DNA of 64,000 bases. Origin: Lentisphaerales bacterium. GTDB taxonomy: Bacteria > Verrucomicrobiota > Lentisphaeria > Lentisphaerales > Lentisphaeraceae. Positions 1-9,700 of this stretch are shown in pieces. The stretch spans positions 1-64,000 of the forward strand of contig JAKVBD010000017.1 in assembly GCA_022446985.1 (NCBI GenBank), in the 5' to 3' direction. A model generated the notes under the pieces. The model did no database searches. It had not been told where the DNA came from and saw nothing but the letters and a program-made list of their open reading frames with translations. Each line of letters opens with the position of its first letter. The first letter of the stretch is position 1. Made by a program: the position numbers and the translations under genes.

Positions 1-71
1 AATACTAAAATTCAAGCGGCTAAAAGAAAGGCATATGGGTATCGATCTTTTAGATCATATTCCACCATTAT

Positions 72-652
72 TTATATGCTTACTGCAAAGCTAGACTTTA
101 CTAAAATCAATCCATGCCTCAAATAATTACCCCATGCAGATACGAAAGCGGCATTATTTGTTAGTCTAAAATTGCTGCTTTGGTTCTGACGAATAGTGTC
201 TGCGAGAACTATAAAATTCGCAGGGTCATCTTTTTCCAACATCTTAATTGTTCCTGGAATCTGTCTCGTATAGCGTGCTCCAAAGGCTCCCCAACCTGTT
301 ACTTTAAAATCGACACAAGAGTTCGCTTTATATCCATGTCATAGTTGTGATGTAGATGCTCAGGCCAGATTTTCCCTTGAATGCGTTGCGACCAAGGGCA
401 CTGAAAGTGACCATTTTGATCTTTAAGAGATATTTGAATGACAGTATTTGTCTGCTTTGTATTTGAGAGGCAAACAGCACTGCGAACCGCTTTCTTTGCA
501 TGACTCATAGTTGGCAATAAAAAACTTGATAAAATACCGATGAATGCGATGACAATCAACAATTCTATGAGAGTAATATTTTCATAAACACACCAAAATA
601 AAAAATGTACTATTAATATATATGTTGTATTTTTGGTAAGAATTGTATGCAA
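72..652 (-). pseudogene. Decayed pseudopilin (type II secretion/DUF1559-like) gene
   Basis: The reading frame from 652 down to 299 encodes a prepilin N-terminal methylation segment (core TLIELLIVIAFIGILSSFLLP is 21 long, so key residues are the TLIEL box and the hydrophobic helix near residues 27-47), followed by the CLSNTKQ-type motif common in these PVC pseudopilins. The frame stops at 299. The neighbouring frame, read on the minus strand, continues without a break as VDFKVTGWGAFGARYTRQ and onward to a TAA at 72-74. One frameshift near position 305 therefore splits the gene. The normal glycine/lysine before the cleavage site is also missing and is replaced by a hydrophobic leader. Such pseudopilins are abundant paralogues in Lentisphaerae; this copy looks non-functional. 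Confidence 0.6.
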
Positions 653-753
653 TAAAAGGCGAATAGAGAGGCTAAAAAGAAAGAATCAGTAAAAAAAATG
701 TTTGCGCCTTCTTAAGGAATTCAAGTTGCTCTAAACGGGAAAGGTAATGACAG

Positions 754-1346
754 GTGAAGAAGTTTACTTTGATTGAGCTGTTAGTGGTGATCGCAATTAT
801 CGGCATTTTGACCAGCATGCTTTTAGCTTGCCTTAGCAAAAGCCCGTCTGAAAGTTCAGTTTAAGGTTTGCCTCTCAAATCAACATCAAATTTCATTGGC
901 AAGAATCTCTTACAGTCATGATAATAATGATTTAGGTCCTCTGGATGACATAAATGATTACGATGTTAGATGGTACGATATGCTTATGTCAACATATTTG
1001 CCCAAATGGTATCAAGCACAATGCTGATTGGAATAGCACAATTGCCTTAAATAGCAGAATCAGTGGTAAATACCAATCTGGTAGTAGTGCTAAGATAAAA
1101 TCAATGCGTCTGGCAAGTCCTACTGAGACTTGTATGCTTATGGATTCATATGACCTTTGGAGAAGTACTAGCAATGATAGTATGAGCTTAGAAAGGCTTA
1201 TCACGGATGAAGAATCACAGGTAATTGCCCGGCATTTTGAAAAGGCAAAAGTTACTATGGTTGATGGTAGCGGTAAGGGTTGGGATTATAAAGTATTGCT
1301 TAGTAGGAACATCTGGAGTGACACTTTTTGGGATCCAGAGAAGTGA
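754..1346 (+). pseudogene. Frameshifted pseudopilin gene (prepilin-type N-terminal domain)
   Basis: A GTG at 754 opens VKKFTLIELLVVIAIIGIL, a textbook type IV prepilin N-terminus with K-K-F before the TLIEL helix. The frame breaks after the helix near 830. The next frame reads AKARLKVQFKVCLSNQHQIS and onward to a TGA near 1026. The third piece, up to 1346, contains DWNSTIALNSRISGK and the late HFEKAKVTMVDGSG segment, which matches the HG..A..F.DGH tail typical of this family. At least two frameshifts are therefore needed to rebuild the protein. The adjacent decayed paralogue on the other strand suggests a local pseudopilin graveyard. Confidence 0.65.
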
Positions 1347-1410
1347 TACGTTCCGTCTGGATTGCTGAGTTTAAGGTGAATAGCGAAGCCAGAGAGAAAG
1401 TCCCAGGGGG

Positions 1411-1424
1411 CCAGCTCGGCAAAA
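1411..1424. repeat. Fragment of the intergenic TTTTGCCGAGCTGG repeat
   Basis: Read on the minus strand this stretch is TTTTGCCGAGCTGG, identical to the start of the repeat unit near 34270, 34438 and 34608. The rest of the gap between the pseudopilin remnant and the peroxiredoxin terminator holds no convincing gene; the short minus-strand frame across it has no recognisable features. I read it as a relic of the same palindromic repeat family. Confidence 0.35.
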
Positions 1425-1532
1425 CTACCGATAAGTTGCAATGTAATCTCTGACCACTGGCGCGAAGCGCTCTGAATACTGATTACTCTAACTTCCATCG
1501 GCGACTCACTGGTAATACCAGCAGTTTAAAAC

Positions 1533-1563
1533 AAAAAAGCGCCCTCGGGACAGAGGACGCTTT
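1533..1563 (-). terminator. Intrinsic terminator of the peroxiredoxin gene
   Basis: An 11-bp stem (AAAGCGTCCTC / GAGGGCGCTTT in minus-strand reading, one internal mismatch) is followed on the minus strand by a run of T residues. It sits 27 bases downstream of the peroxiredoxin stop codon. Confidence 0.85.
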
Positions 1564-1589
1564 AATTGAATCAAAGTGACGCGTAGATC

Positions 1590-2168
1590 TTAGTTGAAGT
1601 ACTCAACAAGACCATCAGCGTTAGGCTTCATTGCTTTGTCGCCTTTGTTCCAGTTAGCTGGACAAACTTCACCGTTTTCCTCGAAGTACTGAAGAGCATC
1701 AACCATACGAAGAGCTTCATCAACGTTACGACCAAGAGGAAGGTTGTTAACTACCTGGTGCTGCACGATACCTTCCTTGTCGATAAGGAATAGACCGCGA
1801 AGAGCCATACCACCGTCAAGAAGGACGTCGTAATCAGCAGAAATTGTTTTGTTGAAGTCAGAAACGATTGGATACTGAACACCTTCGATTCCGCCTTTTG
1901 ACTTAGGAGTCTCTAACCATGCCAGGTGAGAGAACCAAGAGTCAGTTGAAACTGCAACAACTTCAGCGCCTTTAGCGTTGAACTCTGCAACTTTTTCACT
2001 GAAAGCGTGAAGCTCAGTAGGACATACGAATGTGAAGTCAAGAGGGTAAAAGAAAAGTACAACGTACTTACCTTTGAACTGAGATAGAGTGAAACCGTCG
2101 ATAACTTCGCTACCTTTTACAGCCTTCTCAGAGAAGTCTGGAGCTGGTTTTCCAACTAGTACTGACAT
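1590..2168 (-). CDS. ahpC: 2-Cys peroxiredoxin (AhpC/Prx1 type)
   Basis: This is a thiol peroxidase of 192 residues that reduces hydrogen peroxide and alkyl hydroperoxides in the cytoplasm. The peroxidatic cysteine is Cys49 in FYPLDFTFVCPTE, with the conserved Pro and Thr of the active site. The resolving cysteine is Cys169 in the GEVCPANW motif, so it is a typical 2-Cys enzyme. Length is normal for the family. The gene is monocistronic with its own terminator. A TATCTCAA half-site lies 43 bases upstream of the start, matching the operator-like dyads found before iron genes later in the window, so peroxide or iron control is plausible. No ahpF-type reductase is adjacent. Confidence 0.95.
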   Translation of the reverse strand: MSVLVGKPAPDFSEKAVKGSEVIDGFTLSQFKGKYVVLFFYPLDFTFVCPTELHAFSEKVAEFNAKGAEVVAVSTDSWFSHLAWLETPKSKGGIEGVQYPIVSDFNKTISADYDVLLDGGMALRGLFLIDKEGIVQHQVVNNLPLGRNVDEALRMVDALQYFEENGEVCPANWNKGDKAMKPNADGLVEYFN

Positions 2169-2210
2169 AGTGCAATCCCTTTGGATTTAGTTTTTGTTTA
2201 CATATAAAGT

Positions 2211-2218
2211 TATCTCAA
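2211..2218. promoter_or_regulatory. TATCTCAA half-site upstream of peroxiredoxin
   Basis: This is an exact copy of the right arm of the TTGAGA-N5-TCTCAA dyad seen upstream of heme and siderophore genes. The left arm here (ATATAA) is degenerate, so binding is uncertain. Confidence 0.35.
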
Positions 2219-2326
2219 TATTAGTGGAGTTTCCGGGTATGTCACTACATAAAGATGTTAAGAATTCATTTTTTTAGAAAGATTATAAATTATGGTCTTT
2301 TTCAGGAAAAATGAGTCGTTGTGATT

Positions 2327-4429
2327 TTATTCGTAAATCACAGTTTTGCAGTGCTTTTTTATAGCTTGTAGCTCTTTACTTTTACTGCCTCTTTGGTTCT
2401 GTTTCAGGATAAGTTTATCAATCTTTATATTTTGTGGAACCTTTACCGAACGAATTATGGAGTTACTGAGGTTGAGTTCATTAATATTGCGTAATTTTCT
2501 GAGGTCGAGTGTATCTATTTTACTGTTGTTTAATTCCAGTTTTTCACAGTGACTTTGAATGAACGAAAAAGAATCGAGATTAACATTTTGTGCAATGATA
2601 GTTTTAGAGTTGATGGGGCGGAAGGTTTTGATCCGGGTATCTGATATATCTAAATACGAAAACTGATTGAGGGAAAAATGCAGGACTGTTTCTATACTTG
2701 AATTTCTTAGATTCAGTTTTTTTATGGAAAGGCCACTTACAAAATCCAGAAGCTCAACCTTTTTGTGATTTTCAAAATCCAGATTGAGCGAGTATTTATC
2801 AATTTCAACACGGAAGTTATCTAAAGAACCAAAGTTGTATCTCACGCAAAATTTAATAAACTCAGCAGTTTCTTGTAGGTTCCTAAAATATTGTTGTTGA
2901 AGTATCCGGCAAAGGTAGGCTCTTATTTGCACGTAAGGCATTCTTACATAAAGCTGTTGATAGTCGTTCATTGTCAGAGAGCGCTCTTTGACAATTTGAT
3001 TAAAGTCTCGCGCAACGTTCAGAAAATTCTGATTGTATTTATAATCGCCATAGCCTAAATCTACGGTTTTCTCAAAACACTCTACAGCTTTGTCAAAATC
3101 CAGACGCGATATTTTTAAGCGACCCAGTTCGTACCAGAATTCATAATTGTCAATTTCCAGTTGTGTGAGGTTTTCCAAGGAACGTTCAGCTTGTTCAAAA
3201 TCTTGATTCAGTTGTTCATCGCGCTGGACCTTAACAAGATATTCAGACGCTTTTATGACTATTTCGTAGCGCTTTTTCTCAGATTCTTTTAGCTCAGTTA
3301 AAACAGCTTCAACTTCATTTTTACCTTTGATTGCAAGGCGTTCGTTTTCTTTAAGTTGATTGATGAACATGAATACTGAAATGATGACGACTGCCAAAGC
3401 AGTTATAGCCGTGAGGCAAAGAGCCGTTTGACGTTTGTAGAAGAGTTTTGCCAGAGTCAGAAATGAAGCTTCTTGTGCACTGGTTGCGAAACCATTTTGG
3501 TAATCGGTAATTTCTTTGATTAATTCACCTACACTCTGGTATCTGGCAGACATTTCTAATGACATGGCTTTAGTTACCACGGCTTTTAAGGCAGGTGGAA
3601 TATTTGAAGTATTATCAGTTTCAAACTGGGGTAATTCACCAAGCAATACATTTTGCAGCTGCTTTTTACTTTCATTGCCTATCGTTGGTCTTTTTAAGGT
3701 CAAAATGGAGTAGAGTAGAGCACCTAGAGCATAGATGTCAGTTACCGGTGAAAATGAATCTGTTTCACTGCGAATTTGTTCAGGGGCCATATAGCCAGGA
3801 GTACCTGTAATTAACCCGTCGTCCCAAATATTTTCTTCATTCAGGTCCCAGGCGAGTCCCCAGTCGATCAGAATCACTTCGCCATAGTCGTTGATCTGAA
3901 TATTTTCCGGTTTTATATCGAGGTGCAAAATGCCCTGAGCATGAGCATAGGCTACGGCATTACAGGTTTTTAAAAAGATGTCCAGAAGGACGCTTAAGGG
4001 AAATTTTTGAATAGAAGCAGAATCATCTTTATGCAGCTTATTTAGGATGGAGCCAAGGTTTTCGCCTGCCAGCATTTTCATAGTGAAGTAGGGGAGATTC
4101 TCAGAGTCCAGACCTATATCGTACACCGGTACGATATTTGGATGATCGAGTTTTGCAGTAATTAAAGCTTCGCGAATAAAATGGTACTTACTGCGTTTAT
4201 CGGCAGAATCGTCTTTAAGAAAGGCCTGTGCGATTGTTCTTTGGGCATACTTTTGCTCAACAGAAAAGATCTTTTTGGCGCCGCCTTCATCGTGGAATTT
4301 TGCTTGGCCATTGTGCTTTTCTTGGAGATTTTTTAGCAGTGTTTCAAACTGCTGCTCAAAGTAGGCTTCCTCATCGATTATCTCTTGGCCATAATCCTTG
4401 AGGAAATCAAAACTATTGGAGTTCGACAT
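2327..4429 (-). CDS. Membrane Ser/Thr protein kinase with WNK-like lysine placement
   Basis: A 700-residue protein. The kinase domain spans about residues 40-310: catalytic loop HLDIKPEN at 169-176, DWG at 189-191 in place of DFG, and APE at 215-217. The usual beta-3 lysine is absent (the position is Ala69 in RTIAQAFL). A lysine, Lys52, sits at the third-glycine position of the glycine loop (EGGAKKIF), exactly 17 residues earlier, as in WNK kinases. One transmembrane helix lies near 335-357, then a coiled-coil stretch, a TPR-like stretch near 410-460 and a C-terminal leucine-rich, LRR-like ladder (about 560-690) that is probably extracytoplasmic. The first 17 bases overlap the end of the sigma-factor gene, so the two are co-translated. 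The kinase may control that sigma factor; this is inferred from context. Confidence 0.85.
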   Translation of the reverse strand: MSNSNSFDFLKDYGQEIIDEEAYFEQQFETLLKNLQEKHNGQAKFHDEGGAKKIFSVEQKYAQRTIAQAFLKDDSADKRSKYHFIREALITAKLDHPNIVPVYDIGLDSENLPYFTMKMLAGENLGSILNKLHKDDSASIQKFPLSVLLDIFLKTCNAVAYAHAQGILHLDIKPENIQINDYGEVILIDWGLAWDLNEENIWDDGLITGTPGYMAPEQIRSETDSFSPVTDIYALGALLYSILTLKRPTIGNESKKQLQNVLLGELPQFETDNTSNIPPALKAVVTKAMSLEMSARYQSVGELIKEITDYQNGFATSAQEASFLTLAKLFYKRQTALCLTAITALAVVIISVFMFINQLKENERLAIKGKNEVEAVLTELKESEKKRYEIVIKASEYLVKVQRDEQLNQDFEQAERSLENLTQLEIDNYEFWYELGRLKISRLDFDKAVECFEKTVDLGYGDYKYNQNFLNVARDFNQIVKERSLTMNDYQQLYVRMPYVQIRAYLCRILQQQYFRNLQETAEFIKFCVRYNFGSLDNFRVEIDKYSLNLDFENHKKVELLDFVSGLSIKKLNLRNSSIETVLHFSLNQFSYLDISDTRIKTFRPINSKTIIAQNVNLDSFSFIQSHCEKLELNNSKIDTLDLRKLRNINELNLSNSIIRSVKVPQNIKIDKLILKQNQRGSKSKELQAIKKHCKTVIYE

Positions 4430-5024
4430 GCAAGCGCCGTATTTCTTGTTTGAGCTTGTTTTTAACTCTGCCTTTATAGACGTAGACGATCGCTTCAGTG
4501 ATGTCCAACTGCTTGGCTATTTCACTGGCTGAAACCCCTTGCGAAGCGAGTATAAAACACTGCTTAGTAACATCCTCAAACTGACCCTCTATTTGTTCCC
4601 AGGCTTTTTCGGAAATATAAGCAATCCATTCTTCCTCAGCAAGACGATCAATATCTGAATTTTTAGAGCCATCTAAGTAAGGTTTTAGTTGTTCCAGATT
4701 TTTATCTGTCAGTTTTCCTTCGCGGCGTTTTTCTTTTGTCATAAAATTGATGATTTCATTTTTAATGACGCGGGTCAACCAAGAGCGAAAAGTACCTTTT
4801 TCAGGATCAATTTTTGTTTCTGGGAGCTTCTCCCAAAGTTTGAGCAGAATATTCTGGCTAAAGTCTTCAGCAAAGTCATGGCTGATGTTCATACGGCGAA
4901 TAACTTTGTAGATGTAGGGTTTGTAGTGAAGCGTGAAATCCTCCCAGGAATTAGAATCGTGTTTATCTCTTAACCTTTCGAGAAGAGTATAACGTGTTTT
5001 CCAGGGGTCGACGTTTTTAGACAT
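4413..5024 (-). CDS. RNA polymerase sigma factor, ECF type, partner of the kinase
   Basis: About 203 residues from the ATG at 5024; the frame could start at a GTG at 5036. Sigma region 2 is seen in the segment with AEDFSQNILLKLWEKLP and FRSWLTRVIKNEI, and region 4 as a helix-turn-helix around SASEIAKQLDITEAIVYVYK. The opening NVDPWKTRYTLLERLRDK is typical of the sigma factors that PVC bacteria pair with Ser/Thr kinases. The kinase gene starts inside the last codons. No anti-sigma gene is adjacent, so the kinase is the likely regulatory partner. Confidence 0.88.
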   Translation of the reverse strand: MSKNVDPWKTRYTLLERLRDKHDSNSWEDFTLHYKPYIYKVIRRMNISHDFAEDFSQNILLKLWEKLPETKIDPEKGTFRSWLTRVIKNEIINFMTKEKRREGKLTDKNLEQLKPYLDGSKNSDIDRLAEEEWIAYISEKAWEQIEGQFEDVTKQCFILASQGVSASEIAKQLDITEAIVYVYKGRVKNKLKQEIRRLHVELQ

Positions 5025-5409
5025 TCCATACTTCACAATTAATTCACTTACGGTTTCATTATAATCCAGACTTCAGAGAAAGTCGAATATATGAAACGTC
5101 AGCTTCATTCTTTTAACTACATTTAAATATATTTACAGAGAAGAATTCTAGTATTGGCTATTTTTGTTAAGTTCTGGTCATTGCCGAAACAGTCAAAAGT
5201 ATTCAATTTTCAATTTCTGGAAATAGATGCGTAGTGTCGGGAATTATCCACAAAAGTGTGGATTGTAATCATCTCACTCAAGTAGTTTTTTAATTTTAAA
5301 TAGCTTTGTTTATCAGGTTGTACCAAAAAATATTTTGTGTTTACGGCCTCTTATCGTTGTTTGAAAAATTTAACATTTCGTGGTTTTTATGGCTCAAGTT
5401 ATTCAAGAC
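5025..5409. other. Divergent intergenic region with one perfect hairpin
   Basis: This is an AT-rich gap between the sigma-factor gene and the secreted-protein gene. The only structure I see is ATCCACA-AAAG-TGTGGAT at 5246-5263, a 7-bp perfect stem. Its left arm includes TTATCCACA (5244-5252), which equals a consensus DnaA box. A single box without dnaA, dnaN or an AT-rich unwinding element does not make an origin. Promoters for both flanking genes presumably lie here, but no strong -35/-10 pair stands out. Confidence 0.5.
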
Positions 5410-6594
5410 TCTCAAAAGATGAAATTTCTTCTCACTGTTGGAGTCCTTTTGTTAGTTCAATACACCGCTGTGGCCTGCAGTGTTCCCGTATTTCGTTATG
5501 CGTTAGAGCGTTGGGAAAGAGACTTTTATCAGGTACTTGTCGTAAAGAATGGAGAACTGACTGAAGAAGAAGCTGACCTGGCTCTAAAACTACAGAGTTT
5601 GACGGTTAACAATGGCGGCAGCATGAATATGTCGCTTAGCATTATTAATTTGAAAGATAATGAAAAGCTCTCGGAGGTATCCTCTGCGGATTCAGCTTTA
5701 AAAACTTTGGACACAGAGGTCCCGCAGCTGGTACTTCTGTCGCCAAAGGCGATGAAGATGAATAAGGTTCTTTGGTCAGATATTTACTCTCAAAAATCCG
5801 TTAGCCAACTTGTTAAATCTGCCTCAAATATGGATGCCATAAATAAAGTTTTAAAAGGTGTATCAACAGTTTTTTTCTTCCTTGATTCAGGAAATGTAGC
5901 TAAAGATAATGCCGCCTTTTCTCTATTGCAGGAGTGTAAAGATAAACTCAAAAATACTCTGACAATACCAGCAGGAATCATTGATGTTACAGGGGAAGTT
6001 TCAGGAAGTGAAGATGCGGCAGAACTGAAAGATCTCGACCCGTCTAATCAATTAGAATCGGGAATCCCTTTGACTATTGCTTTTGAAACTATTCGCATTT
6101 CAAAAGAGTATGATGATCCTGTCTTACGTTCAATACTGATGGGAATAGAAAATGATCTGTATGAGTATAAAAATGAACCAATGATCTTTTGTTTTTTTGG
6201 ACGTGGTCGCATTTTACCGCCTTTGATCGGAGAAGGTATAAATAAAGCAAATATTACAGAGGCTGCCCAATACTTATGTGGAGCGTGTTCCTGTGAAATT
6301 AAGGCTCAAAACCCGGGAATGGATTATTTAACAAATTTTGACTGGCAAAGTTTCATTGAAGGTAACTCTGTAACGGATGACAAGGCACTTCCTGCTCTAA
6401 CCGGGATCGGTGACATTATCATATCTGGAGGAGGAAGTAATTCAGTGTTGCCAGAATCCTCAGAAGAGCGGCTTGAGGCTCAAAACAAAGTTAGTGAAAA
6501 AGAGTACTCAAATACCAACAAGCTCCCCATTTTTCTAATTAGTTCCGTTATTGGCTTACTGTTAATTTCGAGCTTCGTGATCATAAAAAGATAA
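5410..6594 (+). CDS. Exported protein of unknown function with C-terminal anchor
   Basis: About 394 residues from the ATG at 5410, chosen because it places a signal peptide (MKFLLTVGVLLLVQYTAVA) at the N-terminus; an in-frame ATG lies 30 bases upstream. The mature part opens CSVPVFRYALERWERD, a block I associate with uncharacterised verrucomicrobial and lentisphaeral proteins. A C-terminal hydrophobic helix (IFLISSVIGLLLISSFVII) ends in a short basic tail, as in a membrane anchor. A Cys cluster (LCGACSC) lies near residue 295. The middle contains two stretches that look like thioredoxin-fold strands, but I cannot name a domain. The PQQ-type propeller gene follows 114 bases downstream on the same strand and may be linked in function. 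Confidence 0.75.
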   Translation, partial: SQKMKFLLTVGVLLLVQYTAVACSVPVFRYALERWERDFYQVLVVKNGELTEEEADLALKLQSLTVNNGGSMNMSLSIINLKDNEKLSEVSSADSALKTLDTEVPQLVLLSPKAMKMNKVLWSDIYSQKSVSQLVKSASNMDAINKVLKGVSTVFFFLDSGNVAKDNAAFSLLQECKDKLKNTLTIPAGIIDVTGEVSGSEDAAELKDLDPSNQLESGIPLTIAFETIRISKEYDDPVLRSILMGIENDLYEYKNEPMIFCFFGRGRILPPLIGEGINKANITEAAQYLCGACSCEIKAQNPGMDYLTNFDWQSFIEGNSVTDDKALPALTGIGDIIISGGGSNSVLPESSEERLEAQNKVSEKEYSNTNKLPIFLISSVIGLLLISSFVIIKR

Positions 6595-6708
6595 AACTTT
6601 ACGTCAGTGCATTTCAAGACTATTCCACCCCCCCCTTAGCTCCGGGTAAGTGCGCCAGAAATATACAGAAGAACTTTAAATCAGATGACCGTAAAAAAGG
6701 ACATGAGA

Positions 6709-9700
6709 ATGCATTTTAGATTATGTACGTTACTTTTCAGCATATTAATTTGGATAGGCTTCAATGCTTTCGCCAGCGATTATCGAGGCGGTCCGCAAAG
6801 AAGTGGGCATGTCGATGTCAGCTTACCTGAAACTCTGAATTTAACCTGGCAGTATAAATTATTAACACCACCTTCGCCTGCCTTGACTGGTCATAACCAA
6901 AGGATGAAGTGGGACTATGCATTTCAGCCCATTGTAGTTGATGATAAAGCGATCTTTGCAACTTCTACTGACTGTTCCCTATATTGCCTTTCGTTATCTA
7001 CTGGCAAGCTGTTATGGAGAACAACGGTTGGTGGTGCTGTCAGGTTCGCCCCTTCACACTACAAAGGTAGACTTTACTTCAATAGCGATGACGGGCATTT
7101 ATACTCTGTATCACTCAATACTGGCAAGCTGTTGTGGAAGTTCAGAGGCGGTCCGCAAAAGAGTTTTATTCTGGGGCAGGAACGAGTGCGTTCCAGATGG
7201 CCCGGAAGAGGTGGTGTCTGTATAAAGGATGATATTCTCTATACTGGTTTTGGCATTTGGCCTACTGAAGGAATTTATATATATGCCTTTGATCTTAAAA
7301 AGCATAAAGTCCTTTGGTGTAACGATATGTCTGGTAGTATATACATGCAGCAGCCTCACGGTGGGTCTCATGCCAATAGTGGAATTTCCAGTCAGGGCTA
7401 TTTAGTTGTCTGTAACAATTCTCTGTTAGTACCTACAGGAAGAGCGGGTCCGGCCATTTTAAACATCGCTGACGGTAAATTACTTCACTTTAAGTTTGAA
7501 GGTAAGTATGGCGGCGGCGATGTTTCTGCCATGTCGGGCAAGGATATTTTTGCCAATAATGGCGTTTTATTTGAAACGCCTTATGAGAGAATTTCCAAAT
7601 CGACATTCAGTGCTGTTGGCTTTCATAAAGAGACAGTTGTCGGAGTAGATGGTAATGGCAGTATAGCTTTATATGTCATCAAAGAGGTCGAGAAAAAAGA
7701 TAGGAAAGGCAAACCTTATAAGGTAAAAGATCTCTTTAAAGCACAGACCGTTAACAGCAGCTTAAAGCTTTCGCCTGAATCGTTTTTGATGACAAAGACC
7801 CACTACGTAATCGGAGCGGAAAACACTATTGTTTTTATAGATAAGAGCAATAAAAGCATTAAAAGGTTTTCTGTAGAGGGCACTGTCTATGGCCTGAATG
7901 CCGGCAAAGGCAGTGTCATAGCTTCAACGGATACGGGTATCATGTACTGCTTTAGTCAAAGGTCATCCAGCATTAAACACAGCCAGACAATGAAACAGTT
8001 AAGGGCTCATCCTTTTGTTAAAAAATGGCAGTCGTTGAGTGAATTAGGTGAATCCAGAGGCAATGTCGTGGTGTTTGGAGATCCTGCGGCACATGTCTTG
8101 TCGAGTATTACTCAAGAGGGAAAGTATAAGGTTTTTGGAATTTATGGGAATGCCCAAAAGCACAAAGTAGCCCAAAAGGCTTTGGTTCAGGCCGGACTCT
8201 ATGGCACCAACATTCAGACCCTGCCAAATACGAAAAAAATAGATCTACCTAATTATAGCGCAGATTATGTTTTAGATCTTAAATCGCAACTGAATAAGTC
8301 CGAGTTGGATAGAATTTTAAAACCATATGGCGGCGTTTACCTACACCAGAATTTAACTAAACACGTTATCCGCAAGGGCATAGAGGGTGATTCTTCCTGG
8401 ACTCATCTATACTCCGACCCGGGAAATTCTTTGGTGTCAAAAACTAAGTTAACAGGTCCTTTTTCAATTAAGTGGTTTTCGAATTTTGATAGAATTGTTT
8501 TAGATAGAGAAGTGCAAATGCCCGGGCCTCTTTATGCGGAAGGAAAAGTATTTCTAATGGGTTTGAATGAAGTTATTTGTTCTGATGTTTTCACCGGTCA
8601 GCAGATTTGGCGTTATGAGATTGAGGGCTTGCTTAAATTTATCGAAGGCGATGGTCATTATGCCGGCTCCTCGACAACAACAGGTCGAATATGCCTATCA
8701 GAAGAGAATATCTTCATACTGCATAAAGACAGGTGTTTTGTCTTGGAGAAAAGATCTGGAAAGTTGGTCAAGGAATTAAAAACTCCTAATAAAAAATACT
8801 GGGGTTATGCCGCCATTCATAATGGCTACTTGATCGGCAGTGAAGCGAATCTAGAGCATAAGATTTCCTGGCAATACAGTAGAGGTGACACCAGTCAAAT
8901 CCCTTCTGAATCAACGACGATTTTTGCGGTAAACACTAAAACCTTTAAAACGCTGTGGTCGTTTAAGCCTGTTAAATCAATCAGAAACAATGCAATCGCA
9001 ATTTCGGAAAATAAAGTGTTTCTCATCGACAGAGAATTGTCGAAAATGGACTCTAAAACAACAAGGGCAGCCAAGTGGCGGAAAGCAGTCAGGGAAGGTA
9101 AAGAAAAGATCGACCATCCATTTGGAACTTTAGTGGCCCTCGATATCAAAAGGGGCAAGGTTTTGTGGCAGAACAAAAAGGAAATTTTCGGTACTTTACT
9201 CCTGTCTAAAAATAATTTCTTATTAATGACTTATACTCCAACTAATTGGACTCAAGCATCTGAGATAGGTGGCCGAGTTGCCATGTTAGATGCGACGACG
9301 GGAAAGAGGTTTTGGGATAAAAGTTTGGGGAAAGATTGGGGTGGAAAATCCCGGCCGCTTATTTTTGATGATGAATTCTTTCTTGAGCCTTACTTCTTTG
9401 ACCTAAAAACCGGAGAAAAGGGCAGAAGGTTTAAAAGGAAGTACGGCTGTGGTTTAATCTCGGCTGCCGAAAATATGTTCATTATGAGGTCAGGAACGTT
9501 ATCTTATGCAGATACAGAGACCTGTAAAGTAGAAAACTTTGGAGGTGTCCGACCAGGTTGTTGGATTAACAGTATACCGGCAGCATCGATGATTGTTTCT
9601 ATAGAAGCTCAGCAGGGCTGTGACTGTAAGTACATCAATAAAAGTTCTGTTGGTTTAGAACGGCGTTCACCGAATCCGGAATATACCGAAAGTAGTGGAA

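Noticed and set aside
954-1346. Stand-alone 130-residue protein
   Set aside because: It is the 3' piece of a frameshifted pseudopilin whose N-terminus starts at 754 in another frame.
1286-1498. Small minus-strand gene of 70 codons
   Set aside because: It overlaps the pseudopilin remnant and a repeat fragment and has no recognisable features.
2327-4429. Calling the kinase a dead pseudokinase because the beta-3 lysine is missing
   Set aside because: Catalytic-loop Asp, Lys and the metal Asp are kept and a lysine is present in the WNK place, so activity is plausible.
5244-5263. Consensus DnaA box TTATCCACA as a replication origin
   Set aside because: Only one exact box and its imperfect mirror in a hairpin; no dnaA, dnaN, gidA or cluster of boxes.
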